DNA from: Micrococcales bacterium UBA7469
GTDB taxonomy: Bacteria; Actinomycetota; Actinomycetes; Actinomycetales; Microbacteriaceae
Assembly (NCBI GenBank): GCA_002479805.1
Contig: DLPB01000002.1
Coordinates: 1 to 13,131, forward strand
Reading direction: 5' to 3'
DNA: 13,131 bases
Below are positions 1-7,763 of this stretch, one piece after another. The notes beneath the pieces are model-generated. The model was not told the origin of the DNA, searched no databases, and saw only the letters and a list, made by a program, of their open reading frames with translations. Position 1 is the stretch's first letter. Each line of letters opens with the position of its first letter. Made by a program: the position numbers and the translations under genes.

Positions 1-941
1 TAGTCCGAGAAGTAGTAGTCGAAATGGTCGAACACTACGTCGTTTGGAAGTAGCTGACCAACCTCAGCCTTTAGGAACATGCGCCATGCCAACTGCTCCT
101 TGTGGAGGTTGGATGGGCGCTCCAGGCGAGCGTACTCACGAACGATCTTGTCGGTCTTCTTCTTGAAGTCCGACATGAGCTTCTTGATCTTCTTGGTCTC
201 GTCAGCGGTGCGAACCACTGCGTCTTCCTGCTCCTCGTCGGTCTCTGCACCCAGTGCACGAGCCGACCAGAATGCGTCAGCGTCCTTCTCTTCGGTGAGG
301 ATTAGCTGCTCAACGCTCTTGGCAAACTGCTTCTCGACCCAGCGAGGTGCCTCCCAGAACTTGTTGGAAACCTGAAGCTCCAAACCAAGCTCACTCATTT
401 CAGCAAGTTCCGCACCTGCGGCTGCCTCGAACTCCTCGTCACGAGCGTCAACCAGTGAGCGAATACGGGATACGTATTCCTCGCGAACTAGGTCGTACTC
501 GCCGGTCTTTAGCTCGTGGTCGATGTCCATGACGCGGTAAGCGGCAAAGTAAATGATCTTCTCAAGGTCCTTTGGTGCCATGTTGAGCAAGTAGCCCAGG
601 CGAGAAGGGACACCCTTGAAGTACCAGATGTGGGTTACTGGAGCGGCAAGCTCGATGTGACCCATGCGCTCACGACGAACCGATGACTTGGTCACCTCGA
701 CGCCACAGCGCTCACAGACGATGCCCTTGAAGCGAACGCGCTTGTACTTTCCACAAGAGCACTCCCAGTCCTTGGTTGGACCGAAGATCTTCTCGCAGAA
801 AAGGCCGTCCTTTTCTGGCTTCAGGGTGCGGTAGTTGATGGTCTCAGGCTTCTTAACCTCACCAGACGACCAAGAACGGATGTCTTCGCTGGTCGCAAGA
901 CCGACGCGAAGGGCACTGAAATTTTCTACTCTTACTGACAT
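1..941 (-). CDS. rpoC: RNA polymerase beta' subunit, N-terminal part (cut by window edge)
   Basis: This encodes the first 313 residues of the beta' subunit, which with beta forms the catalytic cleft of RNA polymerase. The translation starts MSVRVENFSALRVGLA. It then carries the N-terminal zinc-ribbon cysteines (ECSCGKYK, then VCERCGVEV), followed by RRERMGHIELAAPVTHIWY, which is near-invariant in bacterial beta'. Next is the charged, actinobacterial-style insertion (SELGLELQ, DEEQEDAVV). The frame is still open at base 1, so the clamp, the NADFDGD active site and the C terminus are outside the window. The ATG at 941-939 is preceded by AAGGA at 955-951 with 9 nt spacing. The gene lies 33 bp downstream of the rpoB stop with no terminator between them, so the two are co-transcribed. 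Identity is certain; only the extent is limited. Confidence 0.98.
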   Translation of the reverse strand, partial: MSVRVENFSALRVGLATSEDIRSWSSGEVKKPETINYRTLKPEKDGLFCEKIFGPTKDWECSCGKYKRVRFKGIVCERCGVEVTKSSVRRERMGHIELAAPVTHIWYFKGVPSRLGYLLNMAPKDLEKIIYFAAYRVMDIDHELKTGEYDLVREEYVSRIRSLVDARDEEFEAAAGAELAEMSELGLELQVSNKFWEAPRWVEKQFAKSVEQLILTEEKDADAFWSARALGAETDEEQEDAVVRTADETKKIKKLMSDFKKKTDKIVREYARLERPSNLHKEQLAWRMFLKAEVGQLLPNDVVFDHFDYYFSD

Positions 942-974
942 TTCGTTAGTTCCTTATTCAGAATTCTTGAGCGA

Positions 975-3900
975 TTACTGGAAAGTGGTGTAGTCGATAT
1001 CGGCTGCGGAGTTCTCGTTACGAGAAAGGTTGATGCCGAGTTCCTCAGCAGCGCGGTCGTTCTCGAACTCTTCGTCCTTTAGAACCACTACACGGCCTTC
1101 GCCATCAAGCACCTCGACGTTCAGACCAAGGGACTGCATTTCCTTGGCGAGCACGCGGAAGGACTCTGGGATACCTGGAGCCTGGATGTTGTCACCCTTC
1201 ACGATTGCCTCGTAGGTGCGAACACGACCAGCAATGTCGTCAGACTTGATGGTTAGTAGCTCCTGCAGGGTGTGTGCCGCTCCATAAGCCTGAAGTGCCC
1301 ACACCTCCATCTCACCAAAGCGCTGTCCACCGAACTGAGCCTTACCACCAAGTGGCTGCTGAGTAATCATGGAGTAAGGGCCGGTTGAACGAGCGTGAAT
1401 CTTGTCGTCAACTAGGTGGTGCAGCTTCAGCATGTACTTCACACCAACTGCAATTGGCTCTGGGAATGGCTCACCGGAGCGGCCATCGAACAGACGTGCC
1501 TTACCGGAACCGTCGATTAGACGCTTGCCGTTCTCGCCTGGCAGGGTGTGGTCCAAGATGCCAGCAACCTGGTTCTTGGTAGCACCGTCGAATACCGGGG
1601 TGGCGACCTTGGTGCCAGCCTCTGCGGAGTAGAGCTCCTTGGCCATGTCGTCTGCCCACTTGGCAACGCCCTTGACATCCCAACCCTGGCGGCAAGCCCA
1701 ACCTAGGTGAGACTCAAGTACCTGACCAAAGTTCATACGACCTGGGATACCCAGTGGGTTCAGCACGATGTCAACTGGAGTTCCGTCCTCCATGAATGGC
1801 ATGTCCTCCACCGGCAGGATCTTGGCGATAACACCCTTGTTACCGTGGCGACCAGCAAGCTTGTCACCCTCGGTAATCTTGCGCTTCTGAGCGATGTAGA
1901 CCACTACGCGCTTGTTTACACCAGCACCTAGCTCGTCGCCAGCCTCAGCGTCAAATACCTTGACGCCGATGATGGTTCCCTGCTCACCGTGTGGCACCTT
2001 CAAAGAGGTGTCGCGAACTTCGCGGCTCTTTTCGTTGAAGATTGCACGAAGCAAGCGCTCTTCTGCGGAAAGCTCGGTCTCACCCTTAGGGGTAACCTTT
2101 CCGACCAGGATGTCTCCAGGGCGAACCTCAGCACCGATGCGAATGATGCCATTCTCATCTAGCTGGGCGATTGCCTCTGGGGAAACGTTTGGTAGGTCAG
2201 CGGTGATCTCTTCGGCACCTAGCTTGGTGTCGCGAGCGTCAACTTCATACTCCTCGATGTGGATCGAAGAAAGCACGTCGTGCTTCACGATTTCCTGAGA
2301 CAGTATGATTGCGTCCTCGAAGTTGTAACCCTCCCAAGGCATGAAAGCAACCAACAGGTTCTTACCAAGCGCTAGCTCACCGTTCTCGGTCGAAGGACCA
2401 TCGGCTAGCACCTCGCCAAGCTCAACGCGCTGGCCAACCTCAACGATTGCGCGCTGGTTGATTGCGGTGCCCTGGTTCGAGCGGTCGAACTTGCGTAGGA
2501 AGTAGGAAGAGCGAGTGCCATCGTCGTTCATCACGGTGATGGTGTCAGCGTCGATCTCCTCAACCACACCGGCGTGGTCTGCGATAACCACAGCACCGGA
2601 GTCGATGGCAGCGATGCGCTCCATACCGGTTCCAACAAATGGGCTCTCAGCGCGCAGCAGTGGAACTGCCTGACGCTGCATGTTTGCACCCATCAGTGCA
2701 CGTGACGAGTCATCGTGCTCTAGGAACGGAATCAACGAGGTTGAAACCGAAGCTAGCTGACGTGGGGAAATGTCGATGTAGTCAACGTCCTCAGCTGGAA
2801 CCTCAACCATGTCGCCGCGGAAGCGAACGAATGCACGAGGACCAACCAGGGTGCCGTCTTCCTTAACAGGAGTCTCAGCGGCTGCGATGACCTTGCCGTC
2901 TTCGCTGGCTGCGTCTAGGTACTCGATCTTCGAGGTGACCTTGCCGTTTTTGACAACGCGGTAAGGGGTCTCGATGAAACCAAAGGTGTTGATGCGGCTG
3001 AAGGCGGTTAGCGATCCGATTAGACCGATGTTCGGACCTTCCGGAGTCTCAACTGGACACATGCGACCGTAGTGCGATGGGTGTACGTCACGTACCTCCA
3101 TCTGGGCACGCTCACGAGCGATACCACCAGGTCCAAGTGCCGAAAGACGACGCTTGTGAGCAAGGCCTGCAAGCGGGTTGTTCTGGTCCATGAACTGGGA
3201 AAGCTGGCTGGCGCCAAAGAATTCCTTGATGGCAGAAACTACCGGACGCAGGTTGATCAGGGTCTGAGGAGTAATGGCCTCGATGTCCTGAGTCGACATG
3301 CGCTCGCGCACCACGCGCTCCATGCGGGAAAGACCAATTCGAACCTGGTTCTGAATTAGCTCGCCAACTGAGCGAATACGGCGGTTAGAGAAGTCATCAA
3401 TGTCGTCTGGACGGACAACTAGGTTGACTTTCTTGCCGTTCATCTTGATGCCGAACTCAACGGTCTGAGCGGTTGCCTGCACGCCGTTTGCCAGGGTGAT
3501 GTCAAATAACAACAGGTACTTCAGAGTTGCCACGATGTCAGCCAGGGTCAAAGTGGTGATGTCGGCTGCCTGCTCGATGTTGAGCTTGCGGTTCAGCTTG
3601 TGACGACCCACGCGAGCTAGGTTGTAGCGCTTGTGCTCGAAGTAGGTGGAGCGCAACCAGGCCTCGGCAACCTCGGCACCTGCGGTCTCGCCGCGAACCT
3701 TGCGGTAAACCTCGCGAAGAGCATCTTCCTTGGAAAGGATTGGGGATGCGAAAACCTTGGACTCGTCATACTCCAGGGTGCGCTCGATGATGTCCTCATC
3801 GAAACGAAGGTTTAGTGGGCTGGCTTCAACCGATGCCTTTAGGTCCGAGAACTCTGCGCGGATCTCGTCCTTGGTCATACCAAGGGCCTTTAGGAAGATG

Positions 3901-4598
3901 GTGGCAGAAACCTTGGTCTTGCGGTCAACCTGCACCTGAAGGATTGGCTGGCCGAAGCGGGCTGCCGGCTTACGCTCGTCCTTTACCCACTCGGTTAGGA
4001 ACTCTAGGTAAGAACCACGGCTTGGAATGATCTGGGCCTTGTTGTTCTTGACGTCCAAGTTACCGGTGGTGTTAGTGGACACCGAGAAGTAAACGCCTGG
4101 GGAGCGAACTAGCTGCGAAACCACAACGCGCTCGGTGCCGTTGATGATGAAGGTGCCCTTGCCGGTCATCACAGGGAAGTCACCCATGAATACGGTCTGG
4201 CTCTTGATCTCACCGGTTAGGTAGTTGGTGAACTCAGCCTTGATGTAAAGCGGCTGGGTGAAGCTCTTGCCCTTTTCCTTGCACTCATCTGGAGTGTAAG
4301 GAGGGTCGAACAGCATTGGCTCGGAGAAGGACAGACCCATCTTGGCGTCCTGAGCAGCGTTCGAGCTGTCCTCGATCGGGCTGATCTCCTCGAAGACCTC
4401 ATCTAGACCGGTGCGAGCATCTGCTCCGGCGATTTCACGCCAAGCAGGAGCGCCAACCAACCAGTCAAAGCTCTCAGTCTGAAGTGAGAGAAGATCTGGG
4501 ATCTCGATTGGGTCTGGGTGCTTCGCAAAAGTTGGTCTTAGTGCGGAGCGAGAGTTCTTTGCGGACTTTAGGTTCTTAGCGTTTTTCGCAGCAGCCAA
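975..4598 (-). CDS. rpoB: RNA polymerase beta subunit
   Basis: This is the full-length beta subunit of 1207 residues, slightly longer than the usual actinobacterial 1150-1180. Landmarks in order: LLSLQTESFDWL near residue 36; SQLVRSPGVYF near 161; the rifampicin pocket around 463-490 (SQLSQFMDQNNPL, HKRRLSALGPGG); EVRDVHPSHYGRMCPVETPEG near 501; the catalytic-centre-proximal MPWEGYNFEDAI; KRKITEGDKLAGRHGNKG; and the C-terminal GGKAQFGGQRFGEMEVWALQ, which contacts beta'. The start is TTG at 4598-4596, preceded by AGGGG at 4611-4607 with 8 nt spacing. It gives MAAAKNAKN, like the MAAARNAT start of related Microbacteriaceae, and no ATG nearby competes. D471, H481 and S486 (E. coli 516, 526, 531) are wild type. 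Two pocket positions differ, A477 and A480 (E. coli S522 and T525). It is followed by rpoC. It has its own putative promoter rather than an adjacent rplL. Confidence 0.99.
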   Translation of the reverse strand: MAAAKNAKNLKSAKNSRSALRPTFAKHPDPIEIPDLLSLQTESFDWLVGAPAWREIAGADARTGLDEVFEEISPIEDSSNAAQDAKMGLSFSEPMLFDPPYTPDECKEKGKSFTQPLYIKAEFTNYLTGEIKSQTVFMGDFPVMTGKGTFIINGTERVVVSQLVRSPGVYFSVSTNTTGNLDVKNNKAQIIPSRGSYLEFLTEWVKDERKPAARFGQPILQVQVDRKTKVSATIFLKALGMTKDEIRAEFSDLKASVEASPLNLRFDEDIIERTLEYDESKVFASPILSKEDALREVYRKVRGETAGAEVAEAWLRSTYFEHKRYNLARVGRHKLNRKLNIEQAADITTLTLADIVATLKYLLLFDITLANGVQATAQTVEFGIKMNGKKVNLVVRPDDIDDFSNRRIRSVGELIQNQVRIGLSRMERVVRERMSTQDIEAITPQTLINLRPVVSAIKEFFGASQLSQFMDQNNPLAGLAHKRRLSALGPGGIARERAQMEVRDVHPSHYGRMCPVETPEGPNIGLIGSLTAFSRINTFGFIETPYRVVKNGKVTSKIEYLDAASEDGKVIAAAETPVKEDGTLVGPRAFVRFRGDMVEVPAEDVDYIDISPRQLASVSTSLIPFLEHDDSSRALMGANMQRQAVPLLRAESPFVGTGMERIAAIDSGAVVIADHAGVVEEIDADTITVMNDDGTRSSYFLRKFDRSNQGTAINQRAIVEVGQRVELGEVLADGPSTENGELALGKNLLVAFMPWEGYNFEDAIILSQEIVKHDVLSSIHIEEYEVDARDTKLGAEEITADLPNVSPEAIAQLDENGIIRIGAEVRPGDILVGKVTPKGETELSAEERLLRAIFNEKSREVRDTSLKVPHGEQGTIIGVKVFDAEAGDELGAGVNKRVVVYIAQKRKITEGDKLAGRHGNKGVIAKILPVEDMPFMEDGTPVDIVLNPLGIPGRMNFGQVLESHLGWACRQGWDVKGVAKWADDMAKELYSAEAGTKVATPVFDGATKNQVAGILDHTLPGENGKRLIDGSGKARLFDGRSGEPFPEPIAVGVKYMLKLHHLVDDKIHARSTGPYSMITQQPLGGKAQFGGQRFGEMEVWALQAYGAAHTLQELLTIKSDDIAGRVRTYEAIVKGDNIQAPGIPESFRVLAKEMQSLGLNVEVLDGEGRVVVLKDEEFENDRAAEELGINLSRNENSAADIDYTTFQ

Positions 4599-4743
4599 AG
4601 TAATAACCCCTAGGGAATTGATGTTGTAGGCGGGAAATTCGCGTTCCTAAACACAGCGAGCCACAATTTGCTACGCGCCAAACGACCTACATATGAGGTT
4701 CGGCAAAGGTTAGGGATGCAAACCTCTATCCTAAGGGGTGCGA
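4599..4743 (-). promoter_or_regulatory. rpoB: Long, potentially structured rpoB leader
   Basis: About 140 nt without a gene separates the putative rpoB promoter from the TTG start. Two observations suggest folding. First, ACCCCTTAGG (4739-4730), at the predicted 5' end, is complementary to CCTAGGGGT (4614-4606), which contains the Shine-Dalgarno AGGGG; one bulged U interrupts nine pairs. Second, GAGGTT (4726-4721) can pair either with AACCT (4711-4707) or with AACCTC (4700-4695), and these two hairpins exclude each other. No known riboswitch class or r-protein operator was recognised. A regulatory role is conjecture. Confidence 0.3.
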
Positions 4744-4774
4744 ATTATGCACCGCAACTTAATTTTTCGCTCAA
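4744..4774 (-). promoter_or_regulatory. Putative sigma-A promoter of rpoBC
   Basis: On the minus strand, TTGAGC (4774-4769) resembles the -35 box and CATAAT (4749-4744) matches the -10 consensus at 5 of 6 positions. The spacer is 19 bp, longer than optimal. It lies just downstream of the toxin stop and would start transcription near 4737, giving a leader of about 140 nt. This is an inference from consensus matching; readthrough from the toxin gene may also contribute to rpoB expression. Confidence 0.4.
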
Positions 4775-4792
4775 ACTTTACGAAAATGTGAG

Positions 4793-5239
4793 CTAAAGGC
4801 TCGGCTCCAAAAGCTCATCCCAAGCGCCCGGAGGATTACCTGCGGCCAAAAGCTTTGAAAAAACTAAATAGGCATCGTTCTTCGAGCCATAGGCCCTGAG
4901 ACTGTCTGAAAAGTTCACCCAGCCCAGCACGATGATTTTATTTACCGAGTCGAATCGAAAAAACAGCCGATACTGCCCTCCGAACTTAGCCCTGCGCCAG
5001 TTGCGGTTTTCGCTGCCGAGGGTATTGCCCAGTAAGTACCTGTCAGCTGCCGGGTTACTTGGGATCACATCGAATGCCAATCGGTCCAAGGCAGCAAAGC
5101 GCTTGGTCTGCTCCGCAGATTTATAGCCGACCGGGTCTCGACGTTTGAGCTCGACCACTTGGTTATACCAGCGGGCGTATTGATCTTCGAAGTGCGGGTG
5201 AGCTAACACCAACCAGCCGTGATACTCGCCACGTCTCAA
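4793..5239 (-). CDS. yhaV: YhaV-family type II toxin (RelE-like mRNA interferase)
   Basis: The protein of 148 residues resembles E. coli YhaV along its length: GWLVLAHPHFEDQY near the N terminus, then LGSENRNWRRAKFG, QYRLFFRFDS, KIIVLGWVNFSDSLRAYG, NDAYLVFSKLLAAGNPPGAW. YhaV toxins are RelE-superfold ribonucleases that cut mRNA in association with ribosomes and are held inactive by PrlF. The chosen start is TTG at 5239-5237, overlapping the antitoxin stop as TTGA, with GGAAG at 5251-5247 as ribosome binding site. It leaves 8 residues before the conserved GW tryptophan, against 9 in E. coli YhaV. A longer frame from TTG at 5263 (156 residues) is possible. The family and the antitoxin-first order are clear; activity in this strain is inferred. 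No strong terminator follows, only a weak AT-rich hairpin (TTTTCG/CGAAAA, 4786-4764). Confidence 0.9.
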   Translation of the reverse strand: MRRGEYHGWLVLAHPHFEDQYARWYNQVVELKRRDPVGYKSAEQTKRFAALDRLAFDVIPSNPAADRYLLGNTLGSENRNWRRAKFGGQYRLFFRFDSVNKIIVLGWVNFSDSLRAYGSKNDAYLVFSKLLAAGNPPGAWDELLEPSL

Positions 5240-5553
5240 GCTTGGTCTTCCGAATCCAACCAACCATCGATAGCCACACCGGCAAGTAGGTGATCAACCC
5301 CGTCTGGCCTTTCAAAGGGCACGAGTTTCCCAGGGTGAGATATCAGATCTTTTTCTAGAAAGCTCAAGTAAGCAGCTACCACGGCATCGTCCGATTTCAC
5401 GGTGTGGTCCTTAAACATCTCGACCTTGCCGCCATCGAGCACTCGGAAGGCAATTGAGTCGCCTTCCTGCAGATCGAGTGCCTTGCGGGCCGCAATTGGA
5501 ATTGTGACTTGGCCTTTGCTGGTGAGCTTTGCCTTGGATTCGATGTTTGCCAT
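5236..5553 (-). CDS. prlF: PrlF/SohA-family antitoxin with SpoVT/AbrB DNA-binding domain
   Basis: The protein has 105 residues. The N-terminal segment, about residues 6-48, is a swapped-hairpin AbrB domain: KLTSKGQVTIPIAARKALDL, then EGDSIAFRV and GGKVEMFK. The C-terminal half (AVVAAYLSFLEKDLISHPGK, VPFERPDGVDHLLAGVAIDG) is the part expected to wrap and block the toxin. PrlF antitoxins neutralise YhaV and repress their own operon. The stop overlaps the probable start of the toxin by 4 nt, giving translational coupling. The ATG at 5553-5551 has almost no Shine-Dalgarno upstream. It lies about 7 nt from a putative -10 box, so the mRNA may be leaderless. An 18-bp palindrome immediately upstream is the likely operator. 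Confidence 0.92.
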   Translation of the reverse strand: MANIESKAKLTSKGQVTIPIAARKALDLQEGDSIAFRVLDGGKVEMFKDHTVKSDDAVVAAYLSFLEKDLISHPGKLVPFERPDGVDHLLAGVAIDGWLDSEDQA

Positions 5554-5559
5554 ATCTCA

Positions 5560-5587
5560 ACAGTAAGGAATATTCCTTACAAGTCAA
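5560..5587 (-). promoter_or_regulatory. Putative promoter of the toxin-antitoxin operon
   Basis: TTGACT (5587-5582) matches the -35 consensus at 5 of 6 positions. TACTGT (5565-5560), 16 bp downstream, is a weak -10 box (3 of 6, including the key TA and final T). The expected transcription start is at or next to the antitoxin ATG at 5553, in line with a leaderless mRNA. The -35 box begins four bases past the smpB stop. Confidence 0.45.
5563..5580. promoter_or_regulatory. Perfect 18-bp palindrome, likely antitoxin operator
   Basis: GTAAGGAATATTCCTTAC is identical on both strands and occupies the centre of the 37-bp gap between smpB and the antitoxin start. It lies between the -35 and -10 elements of the putative toxin-antitoxin promoter, so a protein bound here would exclude RNA polymerase. 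AbrB-type antitoxins bind palindromic sites in their own promoters, which makes autorepression the natural reading. The symmetry is seen directly; the binding protein is inferred. Confidence 0.7.
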
Positions 5588-5590
5588 GGC

Positions 5591-6067
5591 CTAGAAATTG
5601 CGGGTTTTCTGCTCTCGAACCGCCTGGTTCATCTCGCGCTTGGCATCGTGCTCTTTTAGGGTCTGACGCTTGTCGTAGTCCTTCTTACCCTTGGCTAGCG
5701 CGATTTCAACCTTGGCGTAGCCATCTTTGAAATACATGCTGAGCGGAATCAGGGTGTATCCGGACTCGCGAACCTTGCCGGCAAGTTTGCCAATCTCCTG
5801 CCGGTTTAGCAGCAGCTTGCGCTTGCGCCTGGTGAAGTGGTTGGTCCAGGACCCCTCGAAGAACTCCGGGATGTGAACATTCTCAAGCCAAACCTCGCCA
5901 CGCTCAATCGAGGCAAAGCCGTCAATCAAAGATGCTCTACCGGCACGAAGTGATTTGACTTCAGTTCCGGTTAGCACAATGCCGGCCTCGTACACGTCCT
6001 CGATGTGGTAATCGTGTCGGGCCTTGCGGTTCTGGGCAATGAGTTTCTGCCCACGTTCCCTTGGCAT
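5591..6067 (-). CDS. smpB: SsrA-binding protein SmpB
   Basis: The protein has 158 residues, the normal length. SmpB binds tmRNA (ssrA) and delivers it to stalled ribosomes for trans-translation. The family pattern is complete: an N-terminal QNRKARHDYHIEDVYEAGIVLTG-type strand region (residues 12-34), GTEVKSLRAGRASLIDGFA, ENVHIPEF, the basic RRKRKLLL segment near 80-87, then LIPLSMYFKDGYAKVEIALAKGKKDYDKR. The C-terminal tail (HDAKREMNQAVREQKTRNF) is basic and enters the decoding centre. The ATG at 6067 has AAGGGA 6 nt upstream and lies 14 bp after the ftsX stop, so it belongs to the ftsEX operon. The tmRNA gene itself is not in the window. The next gene downstream is a toxin-antitoxin module whose toxin family also cleaves mRNA. 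Confidence 0.98.
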   Translation of the reverse strand: MPRERGQKLIAQNRKARHDYHIEDVYEAGIVLTGTEVKSLRAGRASLIDGFASIERGEVWLENVHIPEFFEGSWTNHFTRRKRKLLLNRQEIGKLAGKVRESGYTLIPLSMYFKDGYAKVEIALAKGKKDYDKRQTLKEHDAKREMNQAVREQKTRNF

Positions 6068-6081
6068 GGTTTTTCCCTTGA

Positions 6082-6996
6082 TTAGGCCTTGAGGTAACGG
6101 TGGATAGACACGCTTGAAGAGATGATCGCAAGAGTGGCGCCGATACCTAATAGGTAGGGAGTAATCATAAGCGAATCCGCCACAGTAAAGAAGGACGTAA
6201 ATGCCAGCTGCTTAGCAAGGTAGCCGGTCACAAAGTAGTGCGTTATGGCAACTGTCACGCCGGTTGCAAGGAGTGCACCGAGAACAGCGGCCAATAGCCC
6301 CTCCAGCACAAATGGCAACTGAATCGAGAAGCGCGATGCACCAACCAGTCGCATGATCGAGATCTCACGACGTCTGGAGTGGGCACTGAGCCTGATGGTG
6401 GTGGCAATCAAAAGCGTTGCACTCAAGAGCATTACCGCCGCCACACCTGCCGCCAATAGGCTTCCGGCGTTTAGGAAGTTGAAGATTTCATCGAGGTAGC
6501 TGCGCTGATCTTTAATCTCTTCGACGCCATCAAGGCCTGAGAAGCTTTCGATAATCAACTCAGACTGGGTTGGGTCTTTCAGGTTTACCCAAAAAGCCTC
6601 ATTGAGCTGATCGGCTGTGATGTATTGCGCGGCTTGGGAATCGGCAAACTGCTCTACAAATTTCTCATAGGCAGCATCTTGGTTCTCAAAGTAATAAGCC
6701 TCAACATAAGATGCCAGGGTCTGACCCGACAGCTGCTCTTCAATGGCAGCCTTCTGGGCATCGGTTGCGCCGCCAGCCGGGCAGGCCTCCTGCGGCGAAT
6801 AGTCGCTGCAGAGATAGATCGCCACCTGAGCGCGGTCATACCAGTAGGTCTTCATTTCGCCGATCTGCAACTGCAGGAGCAGGGTGACAGCAACGAAAGT
6901 TAGTGACACAAAAGAAACCAGAATGATCGAAACGATCATGGAGATATTGCTGCGAATACCCGCCCACATTTCAGCGAGGATGAAACCCAATTTCAT
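6082..6996 (-). CDS. ftsX: Cell division protein FtsX (membrane subunit of FtsEX)
   Basis: The protein has 304 residues and the actinobacterial FtsX layout. It has a short cytoplasmic N terminus, a first membrane helix (about 20-42), an extracytoplasmic domain (about 43-175), and three further helices (about 176-199, 226-252, 277-298). RLSAHSRRREISIMRLVGAS between helices 2 and 3 is the FtsX/MacB coupling region that contacts the ATPase. In Actinobacteria, FtsX passes the ATPase state of FtsE to cell-wall hydrolases of the RipC/NlpC-P60 type outside. The extracytoplasmic domain has two close cysteines (C63, C72) that could form a disulfide. The start ATG overlaps the ftsE stop (ATGA), so the two are translationally coupled and produced together. 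Confidence 0.97.
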   Translation of the reverse strand: MKLGFILAEMWAGIRSNISMIVSIILVSFVSLTFVAVTLLLQLQIGEMKTYWYDRAQVAIYLCSDYSPQEACPAGGATDAQKAAIEEQLSGQTLASYVEAYYFENQDAAYEKFVEQFADSQAAQYITADQLNEAFWVNLKDPTQSELIIESFSGLDGVEEIKDQRSYLDEIFNFLNAGSLLAAGVAAVMLLSATLLIATTIRLSAHSRRREISIMRLVGASRFSIQLPFVLEGLLAAVLGALLATGVTVAITHYFVTGYLAKQLAFTSFFTVADSLMITPYLLGIGATLAIISSSVSIHRYLKA

Positions 6997-7742
6997 GCCT
7001 GACCACCAAAGTCGATATCCGCCGGACTATCTGGGATTACCGGGATCGAGTCGGAAGGGATCTCACGGTAGGAAGCAGTTTGCGCATCGCGCACAATCTG
7101 ACCTGAGCGAATCTCAACCACACGCTTTTGCATCCGGTCCACAATGCCACGGTCATGAGTTGCCATCACGATGGTGGTGCCGGCCAGGTTGATGCGATCA
7201 AGCAAAGTCATGATTTCGTTTGAGGTGGCAGGGTCGAGATTTCCGGTTGGCTCATCTGCCAGTAGCACCTCTGGGCGATTCACCAGTGCCCTGGCAATTG
7301 CCACACGCTGCTGCTCACCACCGGAGAGTGCCGAAGGCAAACGATCTGCTTTTTGGCTTAGCCCGACTAGCTCCAACACGTCTGGCACAGCAGTCTCGAT
7401 AAACGCCTTTGGCTTACCCAAGACCTGAAGGGCAAAGGCCACATTTTGATAAACGGTCTTGTTTGGCAACAGCCTAAAGTCTTGAAATACCACGCCTAGC
7501 TTGCGACGGAATTGCGCCACTTTGCTGGCAGAGAGTTGGCTCAGGTTCTCCCCCAAAACCAAAACCTCACCCTGATCAACACGTTCTTCGCGAAGCATCA
7601 AACGCAACAGGGTTGACTTGCCAGAGCCCGAGGTTCCAACCAAGAACACAAACTCACCGCGCTGAATATCTAGCGACACCGAATCCAGGGCAGGAGCATC
7701 GGCACCCTTGTAGGTCTTGATTACATTTTCTAAGCGGATCAT
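6993..7742 (-). CDS. ftsE: Cell division ATP-binding protein FtsE
   Basis: The ABC ATPase has 249 residues and partners FtsX at the divisome. All motifs are present: Walker A GTSGSGKST (36-44), Q-loop VFQDF (85-89), signature LSGGEQQ (139-145), Walker B VLLADEP (159-165), and H-loop histidine H196 in ATHD. LRLMLREERVDQGEV is typical of FtsE rather than other ABC proteins. About 30 extra C-terminal residues (SYREIPSDSIPVIPDSP) form a Pro/Asp-rich tail after the conserved core. The ATG at 7742 was chosen because it yields MIRLENV, like other FtsE proteins; a TTG three codons upstream (7751) is a less likely alternative, and neither has a strong ribosome binding site. It lies 58 bp downstream of prfB. 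Confidence 0.97.
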   Translation of the reverse strand: MIRLENVIKTYKGADAPALDSVSLDIQRGEFVFLVGTSGSGKSTLLRLMLREERVDQGEVLVLGENLSQLSASKVAQFRRKLGVVFQDFRLLPNKTVYQNVAFALQVLGKPKAFIETAVPDVLELVGLSQKADRLPSALSGGEQQRVAIARALVNRPEVLLADEPTGNLDPATSNEIMTLLDRINLAGTTIVMATHDRGIVDRMQKRVVEIRSGQIVRDAQTASYREIPSDSIPVIPDSPADIDFGGQA

Positions 7743-7763
7743 TTGCTTCAAAGCCTAAGCCGA

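Noticed and set aside
4764..4786. Intrinsic terminator after the toxin gene
   Set aside because: The TTTTCG/CGAAAA arms are short and AT-rich with a large loop and no proper U-run; it would not be stable enough to call.
4599..4792. tmRNA (ssrA) gene near smpB
   Set aside because: Neither this gap nor the others contain a tRNA-like acceptor with T arm plus a tag reading frame.
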